Part shown: positions 25,643-33,237 of the stretch, piece by piece
How the letters are laid out: each line of letters starts with the position of its first letter
Numbering within the stretch: the stretch's first letter is position 1
DNA from: Pseudomonas gingeri
GTDB taxonomy: Bacteria; Pseudomonadota; Gammaproteobacteria; Pseudomonadales; Pseudomonadaceae
Direction of reading: 5' to 3'
Length of the DNA stretch: 64,000 bases
Assembly (NCBI RefSeq): GCF_013386115.1
Contig: NZ_JACAOR010000001.1
Location: 648,639 to 712,638, forward strand
Made by a program: the position numbers and the translations under genes
Notes under the pieces: model-generated
What the model was told of the DNA's origin: nothing
The model's database searches: none
The model's input: only the letters and a program-made list of their open reading frames with translations

Positions 25643-26860
25643 TCAGAAACAGGTGTCGAAGGTCTCGATCACGCTCAGTTGCTCATCGACAATGCAGCCG
25701 ACGCGCCACTTGTCGAAGGTCAGGCACGGGTGGGAGGTGCCGAACGAAACGATATCCCCGACCCGCAGCTCGCAGCCTGGCGCCACGGTCATGAAGGCAT
25801 GCTGGTCCATCACCGCCGTGACCTTGCAGGCGCTGACGTCCTCGCCCGCTGCCGGCACCACGCCAGCCTTGTAGCGCAGCAACGGCACCGGCAGGCCGGC
25901 GTCGAACGCCACATCGCGCTTGCCCAGGGCGATCACCGCGAAACCCGGCTCGGGCATCGACTGCACATGGGCCCAGACTTCCAGTGCCGGACGCAGACCT
26001 TCGCCGAGGTCGCCACGACGATGCAGCACACAGCACTGGGCCTCCTTGTAGATGCCATGATCGTGGGCCACGTAGCTGCCGGGGCGCAGCACGCTGAGGA
26101 AACGCCCGTCGGCATCCTGGGCCTCGAACTCTTCGGCGATCAGGTCGTACCAGGCCGAACCCGAGGCCGTGATGATCGGCTTGCCGATATCGAACGAACC
26201 GCTGTTCTGCAAATGCACCGCCAGGCGCACCAGCGAGCCGGCGAAGGCGCGGATGCCGCTGACGGCCTCGTCGCCGTGGATCACCCCCTCATAACCTTCG
26301 ATACCGGTCAGCGCCAGGGCCGGCTGGGCCTTGATCGCCTTGGCCAGATCCAGCACTTCCTGTTCGCTGCGGCAGCCGCAACGCCCGCCGACCACGCCAT
26401 ATTCGATCATCACATTGAGCCGCAGGCCGCGCCCGGCGAAGAACTCGCCCAGGGCCGCGACATTGTCCGGATGATCGACCATGCAGTGGAACTCGAACTG
26501 CGGATCGGCCAGCAACTCGGCGATCAACGCCATGTTCGCCGTACCGACCAGCTGGTTGGCCATCAGCACCCGCCGCACACCGGCGGCATAGGCCGCGCGG
26601 GTCTGTACCGCCGTGGCCAGGGTCAGGCCCCAGGCGCCCTGGGCCAACTGACGCTGAAACAGTGCCGGGACCATGCTGGTCTTGCCGTGGGGCGCCAGTT
26701 CGGCACCGCTGCGGCTGACGAAGTCCTGCATCCAGCGGATATTGTGTTCCAGCGCTTCGCGGTGCAGCACCAGGGCCGGCAGGCTGACGTCACGGACCAG
26801 TTGGGCACCGACGGCGGCCGCGCCTTTCTCCACGGCGGGAATGTTCATGGCAACAGGCAT
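25643..26860 (-). CDS. PLP-dependent amino-acid deaminase/dehydratase (D-threonine aldolase/D-serine dehydratase-like)
   Basis: This is a 405-residue fold-type III PLP enzyme with an alanine-racemase-like N-terminal barrel. The PLP lysine is in ELAPHGKTSMVPALFQ near residue 60. Later come GYEGVIHGDE and VAHDHGIYKEAQ. The C-terminal domain has H and C residues in MDQHAFM and GTSHPCLTFD that bind a metal in D-serine dehydratases. The family includes D-threonine aldolases, D-serine dehydratases and amino-acid deaminases. The start ATG at 26860 follows AAGGAG. The neighbours KdgK and RidA fit an enzyme that eliminates ammonia from an amino-sugar acid, for example D-glucosaminate to 2-keto-3-deoxygluconate. 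That substrate is inference. Confidence 0.75.
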   Translation of the reverse strand: MPVAMNIPAVEKGAAAVGAQLVRDVSLPALVLHREALEHNIRWMQDFVSRSGAELAPHGKTSMVPALFQRQLAQGAWGLTLATAVQTRAAYAAGVRRVLMANQLVGTANMALIAELLADPQFEFHCMVDHPDNVAALGEFFAGRGLRLNVMIEYGVVGGRCGCRSEQEVLDLAKAIKAQPALALTGIEGYEGVIHGDEAVSGIRAFAGSLVRLAVHLQNSGSFDIGKPIITASGSAWYDLIAEEFEAQDADGRFLSVLRPGSYVAHDHGIYKEAQCCVLHRRGDLGEGLRPALEVWAHVQSMPEPGFAVIALGKRDVAFDAGLPVPLLRYKAGVVPAAGEDVSACKVTAVMDQHAFMTVAPGCELRVGDIVSFGTSHPCLTFDKWRVGCIVDEQLSVIETFDTCF

Positions 26861-26895
26861 TTCAGACTCCTTGACAGGCACGGCCGCAGCCGCGG

Positions 26896-27660
26896 CTATT
26901 CGTTGATACGACGGGCCAGGTTGTTCGCGCTGTCGATCAGCACCCGGCGATAGTCGTTGTAGTTTTTCTTCGCATCGGCCCGTGGCGCGACGATACACAA
27001 GGTCGCGATGCAGATGCCGCGCTCGTCCTTGACGGGCGCGGCGAAACAGTGGGTAAAGGTGTCGGCGACGCTATCGAAGGAAAAGAACCCGTCGATACCG
27101 GCCTGGCGGATTTCCCCGAGGAACACCTCCAGTGGCAGGCGCTGGCCGTCCGGCAGGATAAAGTCGTCGTGGTCGATCAGGTCGATGATTTCCTGGTCGC
27201 TCAGGTGCGCCAGCAGCAGGCGCCCGGACGCGGTCCACGGAATCGGCGCGTTTTCACCGATATCCGAGGAGATACGGAAATGCCGCTCGCCCTCCTTCAT
27301 CAGCGCCACGGTGTACTTGCGCCCGTTGAGCAGGCACATCTGTGCGGTTTCGTGGGTCTGGCTGACGATTTCCTGCAGGGCGTGATCGGCCTCGCGACTG
27401 AGATCGAAATGACGCAGGTGGGCCTGGCCGAGGAAATACAGCTGGCGGCCCAGGTAGACATGCCCCTCCTTGCCGACTGTTTCCAGGATCCGTCGCTCCA
27501 GCAGCGACGCCACCAGTTCGTAGACCGTGGACTTGGGGCTGCCGATGCCGCTGGCGATATCGTTGGGGCGCAATGGCTGGCCGATTTCCTTGAGGTAATC
27601 GAGGATATCGAACGCCCGGTCCAACCCTTTTGCCCGGCGCTTGATGGTGTCTTCGGTCAT
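26896..27660 (-). CDS. IclR-family transcriptional regulator (local)
   Basis: This is a 254-residue IclR-type regulator. The N-terminal winged helix is AFDILDYLKEIGQPLRPNDI...STVYELVASLLERR (residues ~15-60). The C-terminal effector domain shows TAQMCLLNGRKYTVAL and WTASGRLLLAHLSDQEI. Such proteins usually bind palindromes near their own operon promoters and respond to a pathway metabolite. It lies inside the operon between ridA and the PLP-enzyme gene, so it probably regulates the promoter at 31181-31250. A perfect 16-bp palindrome there is the best operator candidate. Confidence 0.85.
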   Translation of the reverse strand: MTEDTIKRRAKGLDRAFDILDYLKEIGQPLRPNDIASGIGSPKSTVYELVASLLERRILETVGKEGHVYLGRQLYFLGQAHLRHFDLSREADHALQEIVSQTHETAQMCLLNGRKYTVALMKEGERHFRISSDIGENAPIPWTASGRLLLAHLSDQEIIDLIDHDDFILPDGQRLPLEVFLGEIRQAGIDGFFSFDSVADTFTHCFAAPVKDERGICIATLCIVAPRADAKKNYNDYRRVLIDSANNLARRINE

Positions 27661-27747
27661 GTCAGTGCAATCCCATTGAAAAATTGCCGGGGAGTTTACC
27701 CATTGTCCCGCGCCGACCGTTAGGCCGCTTTCGCGGCCCTCAGGCGA

Positions 27748-28134
27748 TCACTTCTTCTTGTACGCGATGCAGTCGATCTCGACCTTGCAGTCGACCATCA
27801 TGTTTGCCTGCACACAGGCCCGCGCGGGGGCGTGTTCAGGCTTGAAGTACTCGGAAAAGACCTTGTTGAAGCTCCAGAAATCCCGTGGATCTTCCAGCCA
27901 GACGCCGGCGCGCACCACGTCTTCCAGGCCATAACCGGCTTCTTCGAGAATCGCGATCAGGTTCTTCATGGTCTGGTGCGTCTGCTCGACGATACCGCCG
28001 ACAATGATTTCACCATTGAGTGCCGGTACCTGGCCGGACACATGCAGCCAACCATCGGCTTCGACGGCACGGGCGAAAGGACGAGGCTGACCGCCACCCG
28101 CGGTGCTGCCGGTGCCGTAACGAGTAATGCTCAT
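27748..28134 (-). CDS. RidA-family enamine/imine deaminase
   Basis: This is a 128-residue Rid/YjgF protein. RidA hydrolyses reactive enamine/imine products released by PLP-dependent dehydratases and so protects other PLP enzymes. Family features are GWLHVSGQVPALNGEI, the central EEAGYGLEDVVRAGVWLEDP, and the arginine in APARACVQANMMVDCKVEIDC. Its place in an operon with a PLP-dependent deaminase/dehydratase fits this role closely. The ABC ATPase gene ends 21 bases upstream. Confidence 0.88.
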   Translation of the reverse strand: MSITRYGTGSTAGGGQPRPFARAVEADGWLHVSGQVPALNGEIIVGGIVEQTHQTMKNLIAILEEAGYGLEDVVRAGVWLEDPRDFWSFNKVFSEYFKPEHAPARACVQANMMVDCKVEIDCIAYKKK

Positions 28135-28155
28135 GATGTTCTCCTTGAATGAAAG

Positions 28156-28947
28156 TTAAAAACGCGTGTTCTTGAGGAACTCCGCGAGACGCGGCGATTG
28201 CGGACGCTCGAACAGTTCTTTGGGTGGTCCCTGTTCTTCAATGCGCCCCTGGTTCATGAAAACGATCTTGTCCGAGACTTCGAAGGCAAAGCGCATCTCG
28301 TGGGTGACCAGCAACATGGTCATGCCCTCCTCGGCCAGGCCCTTGATCACCGCCAGCACTTCGCCGACCAGTTCCGGATCGAGGGCCGAGGTCACTTCGT
28401 CGAACAGCATCAGGCTCGGGTTCATCGCAATGGCCCGGGCAATCGCGACGCGCTGCTGCTGGCCACCGGACAACTGCCCCGGGAAGTGATCGCGGCGCTG
28501 TAGCAGGCCGACCCGGTCCAGCCATTTTTCTGCCAGGGCGACGGCCTGGTCCTTGGGCAGCTTTTTCACCTTGAGCAGGCCCAGGGTGACGTTCTGCAAG
28601 GCGGTCAGGTGCGGGAACAGGTTGAACTGCTGGAACGCCATGCCGGTCATGGCCCGATGCTGGGCGATGACTTTTTCCGGGTGGCGAACGCGCTTGCCGT
28701 TGACTTCGCTGTAGCCGATGGACTCGCCATCGAGGGTGATCTGCCCGCCCTGGAACTCTTCCAGCAGGTTCACGCAGCGCAACAGCGTGGTCTTGCCCGA
28801 GCCGCTGGAGCCGATCAGCGTGACCACGTTGCCACGCTGCATTTCCAGGTCGACGCCCTTGAGCACTTCGACCTGGCCGTACTGTTTGTGCAGGCCGCGA
28901 ATGCTGAGCAGCGCTTGCTTGTCGTTTTGACTGGTAGTCGGAATCAT
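28156..28947 (-). CDS. Polar-amino-acid-type ABC transporter ATPase
   Basis: This is a 263-residue ATPase of the GlnQ/HisP group. Walker [15 protein letters not shown] is near residue 37. Then come the Q-loop [12 protein letters not shown], signature [14 protein letters not shown], Walker [14 protein letters not shown] and switch His in LVTHEMRFA. Its ATG overlaps the stop of the upstream permease gene (28944), showing translational coupling. With the two permeases and the binding protein it forms one importer. Confidence 0.93.
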   Translation of the reverse strand: MIPTTSQNDKQALLSIRGLHKQYGQVEVLKGVDLEMQRGNVVTLIGSSGSGKTTLLRCVNLLEEFQGGQITLDGESIGYSEVNGKRVRHPEKVIAQHRAMTGMAFQQFNLFPHLTALQNVTLGLLKVKKLPKDQAVALAEKWLDRVGLLQRRDHFPGQLSGGQQQRVAIARAIAMNPSLMLFDEVTSALDPELVGEVLAVIKGLAEEGMTMLLVTHEMRFAFEVSDKIVFMNQGRIEEQGPPKELFERPQSPRLAEFLKNTRF

Positions 28948-29606
28948 GGCAACGCCACCCGCTTTTCAATATGCCGACCGAGCAGTTCGATGGCGTAGTT
29001 GATGATGAAGAACAAGAACCCTGCGAACAGGTAGAACTCCAGGGTCATGAAGGTCCGCGCGATCACCTGCTGGGTGCTGAGCAGCAACTCGGCGACACCG
29101 ATCACCGACAGCAGGGTCGAGGCCTTGACGATCTCGGTCGACGAGTTGACCCAGGTCGGCAGGATCTGCCGCAGTGCCTGGGGCAGCAGCACGTAGCCGA
29201 GGGACTGGTAGAAGGTCAGGCCGATGGCCTTGCCCGCTTCCAGCTGGCCACGGGGGATCGCCTGCAGCGAACCCCGGACGATTTCCGCGACGTGGGAGCC
29301 GCAGAACAGCGTCAGGCCCAGGGCACCGGCCTGGAACGCACTGATCTGCCAGCCCAGCGCCGGGGCCATGTAGAAGCAGGCCAGCACCAGGACAAACACC
29401 GGGGTGCCGCGGATCAGGTCGACATACAGGCGGAACGGCACGCGCATCCAGAACCTGCCGTAGGTCAGCACCAGCCCGGCGACGATACCGATCAGCGTGC
29501 CGCAGACAATGGCCAGGGCCGAACACTGCACGCTGGTCAGAAAGCCCTGCCACAGGGTGTCCCGGGCGACCCACAACTCATGCAGCCAGCTTGGGGATTC
29601 GTACAT
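28944..29606 (-). CDS. Amino-acid-type ABC transporter permease (2)
   Basis: This is a 220-residue HisM/HisQ-type permease with about five transmembrane helices. The first is [21 protein letters not shown]. The EAA loop [20 protein letters not shown], which contacts the ATPase, is near residue 145. Its stop overlaps the ATPase start. The partner permease ends 9 bases upstream. Confidence 0.92.
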   Translation of the reverse strand: MYESPSWLHELWVARDTLWQGFLTSVQCSALAIVCGTLIGIVAGLVLTYGRFWMRVPFRLYVDLIRGTPVFVLVLACFYMAPALGWQISAFQAGALGLTLFCGSHVAEIVRGSLQAIPRGQLEAGKAIGLTFYQSLGYVLLPQALRQILPTWVNSSTEIVKASTLLSVIGVAELLLSTQQVIARTFMTLEFYLFAGFLFFIINYAIELLGRHIEKRVALP

Positions 29607-29615
29607 GGGAGACTC

Positions 29616-30278
29616 CTAGCGGCGAATCGCCAGACGCTGTTCGAGGTAACGCAGCATCATGGCAATGAGGTAACAGGCAACCACGTAGAGCGCGGTGGTG
29701 ACCATCCAGGTTTCGATCACCCGGTAGCTCTCCACGTTGATCTTGCGGGCGTAATAGGTCAGCTCCGGCACGGCGATGGCCGCGGCCAGGGAGGTGTCCT
29801 TGAACAGCGAGATGAAGTTGTTCGACAGCGCCGGCAACACGTTGCGCAACATCACCGGGACGGTCACGTAGGCCCGCACCTGCCATTCGCCGAGGCCGAT
29901 CGCCAGCCCGGCCTCGCGCTGGCCCTTGGGAATGCTCAGCAGGCCGGAACGGAACACTTCGGTCAGGTAGGCACCGGCGTACAACGACAGGGTGATGATG
30001 AACGAGGGGATCTTGTCCAGCCGGATGCCCAGGCTGGGCATGGCGAAGTAGATCAACAGGATCAGCACCAGGATCGGCGTGTTACGGATCACCGTGACAT
30101 ACACCGAAGCCACCACCCGCAATGCGCGATGCCTGCTGAGCAAGGCAAACGCCATCATCAGGCCGATCACGCAGCCGATGGCAATCGACAGCAGGGCCAG
30201 TTCCAGGCCCAGGCCAAGCCCTGCCAGCAAGCTGGGGAAATCGCGCCAGACGGCGGCAAAGTTCAACTGATAGTTCAT
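29616..30278 (-). CDS. Amino-acid-type ABC transporter permease (1)
   Basis: This is a 220-residue permease paralogous to the one at 28944. It starts with LALLSIAIGCVIGLMMAFAL. The EAA loop KGQREAGLAIGLGEWQVRAY is near residue 140. It is separated from the binding-protein gene by 53 bases containing a strong stem at 30300-30317. Confidence 0.92.
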   Translation of the reverse strand: MNYQLNFAAVWRDFPSLLAGLGLGLELALLSIAIGCVIGLMMAFALLSRHRALRVVASVYVTVIRNTPILVLILLIYFAMPSLGIRLDKIPSFIITLSLYAGAYLTEVFRSGLLSIPKGQREAGLAIGLGEWQVRAYVTVPVMLRNVLPALSNNFISLFKDTSLAAAIAVPELTYYARKINVESYRVIETWMVTTALYVVACYLIAMMLRYLEQRLAIRR

Positions 30279-30299
30279 GGTTCAGAGTACCTTCGACAA

Positions 30300-30317
30300 G
30301 GCGCCGCCAGCGGCGCC
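30300..30317 (-). other. Intercistronic stem-loop between binding-protein and permease genes
   Basis: GGCGCCGC and GCGGCGCC form an 8-bp perfect inverted repeat around CA. With no T tract, it more likely stabilises the upstream binding-protein mRNA than terminates. The arrangement parallels the REP between mtlE and mtlF. Confidence 0.5.
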
Positions 30318-30331
30318 CTGCCCTTGACGGA

Positions 30332-31180
30332 TCACTTGAATTCGACGGGGAAACCGATCTCCGGGGACGGCAGGTCCACGCCGAACCATTTCTTGAAGGA
30401 CGCCGCATAGGTCGGGAACTCGACGCCGGTCATGGATTCATGCAGGGCGGTGTTGACGAAGTTCAGCCAGTCCTGGTCGCCGCGCTTGACCGCGCAGGCG
30501 TAGGTTTGCGGGCTCCAGGCGTAGGCCGGGCTGCGGTAGCGGCCAGGGTTCTGCACCATCAGGTACTTGACCGAGGACTGGTCGGTGGCGGCGGTGTCGG
30601 CACGACCGGAGTTCACGGCCTGGTACATCAGGTCGACGCTGTCGTACTGGTCGACCTTGGCCTGTGGCAGCGCCTGGTGCACCAGTTCTTCGGCATACAC
30701 GTTCTGCAGCACGGCCACGGTGACCTTGTCGCCGGCGGCCTTCAGGTCATCGATTTCCTTGTACTTGCTGTTGACGGGCAGCAGCAGGCCAACGCCCTCG
30801 CGGTAGTACGGCAGGGTGAACGCCACCTGCTGGGCGCGGCTGGCGGTCACGGTGATGAACTGGCAACTGATGTCGACCTTGTCGGTCAGCAGGTTGGGAA
30901 TCCGTGCGTCGGAAGACTGCACCACGTACTCGACCTTGCTCGCATCATTGAACAGGCCCTTGGCGATCATCGCGCCGATATCGATATCGAAGCCCTGCAA
31001 CTTGCCATCCGCACCCTGGAAGTGCCACGGCGCGTTGGTGCTGCCGGTGCCGACGATCAGGTGTCCGCGCTTGAGTACGCTGTCGAGCTTGCTGTCGGCA
31101 GCCTGGGCGGCCCCGGCCACGACCGCCGTGGCGGCAAAAAGAAAAGCACACGCTTTGAACAAGGAAGGTACGCGATGCAT
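30332..31180 (-). CDS. Periplasmic amino-acid-type substrate-binding protein
   Basis: This is a 282-residue family-3 solute-binding protein with signal peptide ACAFLFAATAVVAGAAQA. The mature part opens SKLDSVLKRGHLIVGTGSTN. It has the GFDIDIGAMIAKGLF motif and the conserved Arg/Asp region NSGRADTAATDQSSVKYLM that bind the alpha-amino and carboxyl groups of ligands. The start ATG at 31180 follows CGGAG; the frame extends far upstream without a signal peptide. It is the first gene of the seven- or eight-gene catabolic series. An amino-sugar acid ligand would fit the family and the downstream enzymes. Confidence 0.9.
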   Translation of the reverse strand: MHRVPSLFKACAFLFAATAVVAGAAQAADSKLDSVLKRGHLIVGTGSTNAPWHFQGADGKLQGFDIDIGAMIAKGLFNDASKVEYVVQSSDARIPNLLTDKVDISCQFITVTASRAQQVAFTLPYYREGVGLLLPVNSKYKEIDDLKAAGDKVTVAVLQNVYAEELVHQALPQAKVDQYDSVDLMYQAVNSGRADTAATDQSSVKYLMVQNPGRYRSPAYAWSPQTYACAVKRGDQDWLNFVNTALHESMTGVEFPTYAASFKKWFGVDLPSPEIGFPVEFK

Positions 31181-31204
31181 GACGTTGCACTCCGATGATG
31201 TGTA

Positions 31205-31220
31205 TTCCGTTATAACGGAA
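31205..31220. promoter_or_regulatory. Perfect palindrome TTCCGTTATAACGGAA, candidate IclR operator
   Basis: This 16-bp perfect palindrome lies 25 bases upstream of the binding-protein ATG. A second partial copy (ACGGAAT, 31235-31241) lies next to it on the upstream side. The palindrome contains a -10-like TATAAC on the transcribed strand, so a protein bound here would block the promoter. The operon encodes its own IclR regulator, which makes it the likeliest binder. Confidence 0.55.
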
Positions 31221-31249
31221 CTTAGTATGTAACAACGGAATAGAGAGCA

Positions 31250-31616
31250 GAAAGTGTGCCACAGGAACCTGACATCACCTAGCCATACGAAAAAGGCCAT
31301 ACGAATCAAACAGATAGAATTTTCCAGGAAAACACTGTTACGGGAGGTGGCAAAGCACAGTGCTACGGAAAGCAACGTGACAGTGGGTGCCAAGGCCCCA
31401 AAGCAGTGCGCAGGTGGGTGATTTCGGGGCGGGCGCCCCTGGGTGGCGAGGGAGGGTTACAGGTCGGGACAGGAGGGTTCGAAGCGCTTTGCGCGTGCAC
31501 CCGGCGTTGAAGGCGTTCTCAAGCTGGCCGGCATTGCACAGGCACCGAAACAACCTCAGCCGAATTGAGCACTCACTGGGGCAAAACGTTCTGCAAGGGA
31601 GCGGATTGCCGGTGCT
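31250..31616. other. Gene-free stretch, no supported feature
   Basis: After the promoter region of the ABC operon I see no supported gene here. Both strands have open frames of up to about 70-110 codons (for example minus 31338-31553), but none has a ribosome-binding site or a recognisable family. The sequence at 31400-31480 is G-rich with several GGG runs. Confidence 0.4.
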
Positions 31617-31703
31617 TCAACGCAGCACCATCACCAGCAACACGGCAAACACCAGCAGAACCGCTGCCATCCCGGCCATGTACAGTACGAATCCTCTAGC
31701 CAC
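31617..31703 (-). CDS. Possible 28-residue single-pass membrane protein
   Basis: This short frame runs from a GTG at 31703 to TGA at 31617 and encodes a 28-residue peptide. It begins VARGFVLYMAG and continues into a long hydrophobic run (about residues 12-27) ending in Arg. AGGTGA lies 5 bases before the GTG, a strong ribosome-binding site. The composition is that of a small single-pass membrane protein such as KdpF-like or stress-induced microproteins. No family can be named. It is too short for routine gene finding and stands alone between the ABC operon promoter and the DUF2790 gene. Confidence 0.4.
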   Translation of the reverse strand: MARGFVLYMAGMAAVLLVFAVLLVMVLR

Positions 31704-32023
31704 GCTGATCACCTGAATTGAATTTCGCCGGGGCCTGCCGTTTTTTTGACCCTATTGGCAGGCATTGGTGAATTCTAGCAATGAGCGGCATGTTTTTGAC
31801 ATTAACTTTCGTATGAATCCTTTGGTATTCCGATCAATGGCGATTGGCCACTTGCTGATTCCGTTAGCTACCTAATAAAAAGCCCTACACTTAATTCAGG
31901 GTTAATCCCGGCAATGGAAAGTGAAATCGACCGCGTCAGCGCAGAGCCTTTCTGTCGCCCTCCGCGGCATGTTCAACGCATCGGGTGTTGAACGGAACCT
32001 CAAGCCTGCTTCGGAGATACATC

Positions 32024-32290
32024 ATGAAACTTCGTACCCTGCTGATGACCAGTGCCCTGGCCCTGACCGCCGTTGCCGGCGTGGCCCAGGCCGACACCAG
32101 CGCCGCGCCCCAGGCGGTGCCCTATCACTACGGCATGCCACTGAACATCGACAAGCTGATCTCCATGACCGAACAGCCCACTTCGGTCTGCAAGGTGATC
32201 AACGCCGATATGAAGTTTGTCGACAAGGCCGGGAAGATCGAGGACGTTACCTATCGCAAGATGTCGCAAGCCTGCGATTTCAATAACTGA
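32024..32290 (+). CDS. DUF2790 family small periplasmic protein
   Basis: This is an 88-residue exported protein with signal peptide MKLRTLLMTSALALTAVAGVAQA. The mature ~65 residues show the DUF2790 pattern: YHYGMPLNIDKLISM, then two cysteines in SVCKVINADMKFVD and SQACDFNN, which probably form a disulfide. The family is largely confined to Pseudomonas and often appears in copper- or metal-stress regulons. That association is from memory and not shown here. The start ATG at 32024 follows CGGAG. The upstream region 31704-32023 contains no other gene that I can support. Confidence 0.85.
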   Translation: MKLRTLLMTSALALTAVAGVAQADTSAAPQAVPYHYGMPLNIDKLISMTEQPTSVCKVINADMKFVDKAGKIEDVTYRKMSQACDFNN

Positions 32291-32331
32291 TACCAGCGCT
32301 TTCAGGAGTGGGCCCGCCCACGCAGCTTCCC

Positions 32332-32365
32332 TGATCGTTCCCACGCTCTGCGCGGGAACGATCGA
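32332..32365. repeat. Single palindrome GATCGTTCCCACGC...GCGGGAACGATC
   Basis: This is a near-perfect inverted repeat between the convergent DUF2790 and IclR genes. It matches the outer unit of the composite repeats at 9518, 38115 and 51741, and may terminate transcription in both directions. Confidence 0.7.
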
Positions 32366-32382
32366 AGCCCCTGTGGGGCGGC

Positions 32383-33141
32383 TTATCTGACGCTGTCAAA
32401 AGCCTTCAGCATGGACTTCTGCGTAGCCAGCAGACACTCGCGCACCTCATCGCGCGCGCCTTCAAGACGCACCGACGGCGCCACCACGCACAAGGCGTAG
32501 GCCGTCTGGTCGATCACCAGCTCGACGCCCATCGCACTGACGCCCGGCATATGCCCGTCGGCGTCGAACGCCACGCCCGTGCGCCGCACATGCGCCAGCT
32601 CCGCCAGCAGGTCCGGCAGGTGGGTCTGGGTCCTCGGCGTCAGACTCTTGAGATTTTTCCCCAACAGTTGCGTCACCGCCTCGTCGCTCATGCGCGCCAG
32701 CAGCACCTTGCCCCCCGAGGTCGCATGCATGGTCAGGAACGAGCTGGCATCCGGCACCACCCGCAACGGCTGGTTCGACACGGCCATCTGCAGGATCAGC
32801 AACTCGGCGCCGCTGGCATGCAACAGGACCACGGTCTCTCCGGTTTCACGGGATAACTGCTCCAGATAAGGCCGGGCCTTTTGTGTCACATCGACATGGC
32901 TGTGGGAGGCCAGGCGCATCAGGGCCGGCCCCAGCCGTACGCCGGCCGGTCCCTGGATTTCCAGCAACTGCTCCAGGGCCAGCGCGTCCACCAGGCGCTG
33001 GACCGTCGAGCGCGGCAAGTCGATGCGCTTGGCGATCGCTCCCAGGCTCAGGCCACCCGGTTCGTTTTCCAGGCAGCGCAGGATCGCCGCCGCTCGGGCG
33101 ATGACCTGGATGCTGCCGCGTTCAGTTTCAGGCACTGACAT
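32383..33141 (-). CDS. IclR-family regulator of the adjacent efflux operon
   Basis: This is a 252-residue IclR-type protein. The winged helix covers residues ~12-65 (AAAILRCLENEPGGLSLGAI, STVQRLVDAL). The effector domain includes GETVVLLHASGAELLILQM, HATSGGKVLLARMSDEAV and MGVELVIDQTAYALCVVAP. The ATG at 33141 is chosen because the upstream frame runs antisense through the MFS gene. It is divergent from the MFS/HlyD/OMF efflux operon, with 96 bases between the starts containing an inverted repeat. It therefore probably controls that operon and itself. Confidence 0.86.
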   Translation of the reverse strand: MSVPETERGSIQVIARAAAILRCLENEPGGLSLGAIAKRIDLPRSTVQRLVDALALEQLLEIQGPAGVRLGPALMRLASHSHVDVTQKARPYLEQLSRETGETVVLLHASGAELLILQMAVSNQPLRVVPDASSFLTMHATSGGKVLLARMSDEAVTQLLGKNLKSLTPRTQTHLPDLLAELAHVRRTGVAFDADGHMPGVSAMGVELVIDQTAYALCVVAPSVRLEGARDEVRECLLATQKSMLKAFDSVR

Positions 33142-33156
33142 GGATATTGCTCCTCT

Positions 33157-33181
33157 GTACCACTGAATGATACAGTGTACC
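33157..33181. promoter_or_regulatory. Imperfect palindrome TGTACCACTG-N7-CAGTGTACC, candidate operator
   Basis: CACTG (33161-33165) and CAGTG (33173-33177) form an exact inverted repeat. The flanking GTAC and TAC continue the symmetry apart from one missing base. It sits in the shared gap between the IclR gene and the efflux operon, 16 bases from the IclR start codon, as expected for an autoregulatory site. Confidence 0.5.
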
Positions 33182-33237
33182 GAATTATTGGCAGCGGTCA
33201 CGTTTTCACGCAACCGCCTCTCACAGGATTTGCGTGC

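Noticed and set aside
31338..31553. 71-codon frame on the - strand
   Set aside because: No ribosome-binding site, signal or family; typical of a chance frame in GC-rich DNA.
31755..31770. TGGCAGGCATTGGT as a sigma-54 promoter
   Set aside because: It lacks the required GC of the -12 element (TTGC).
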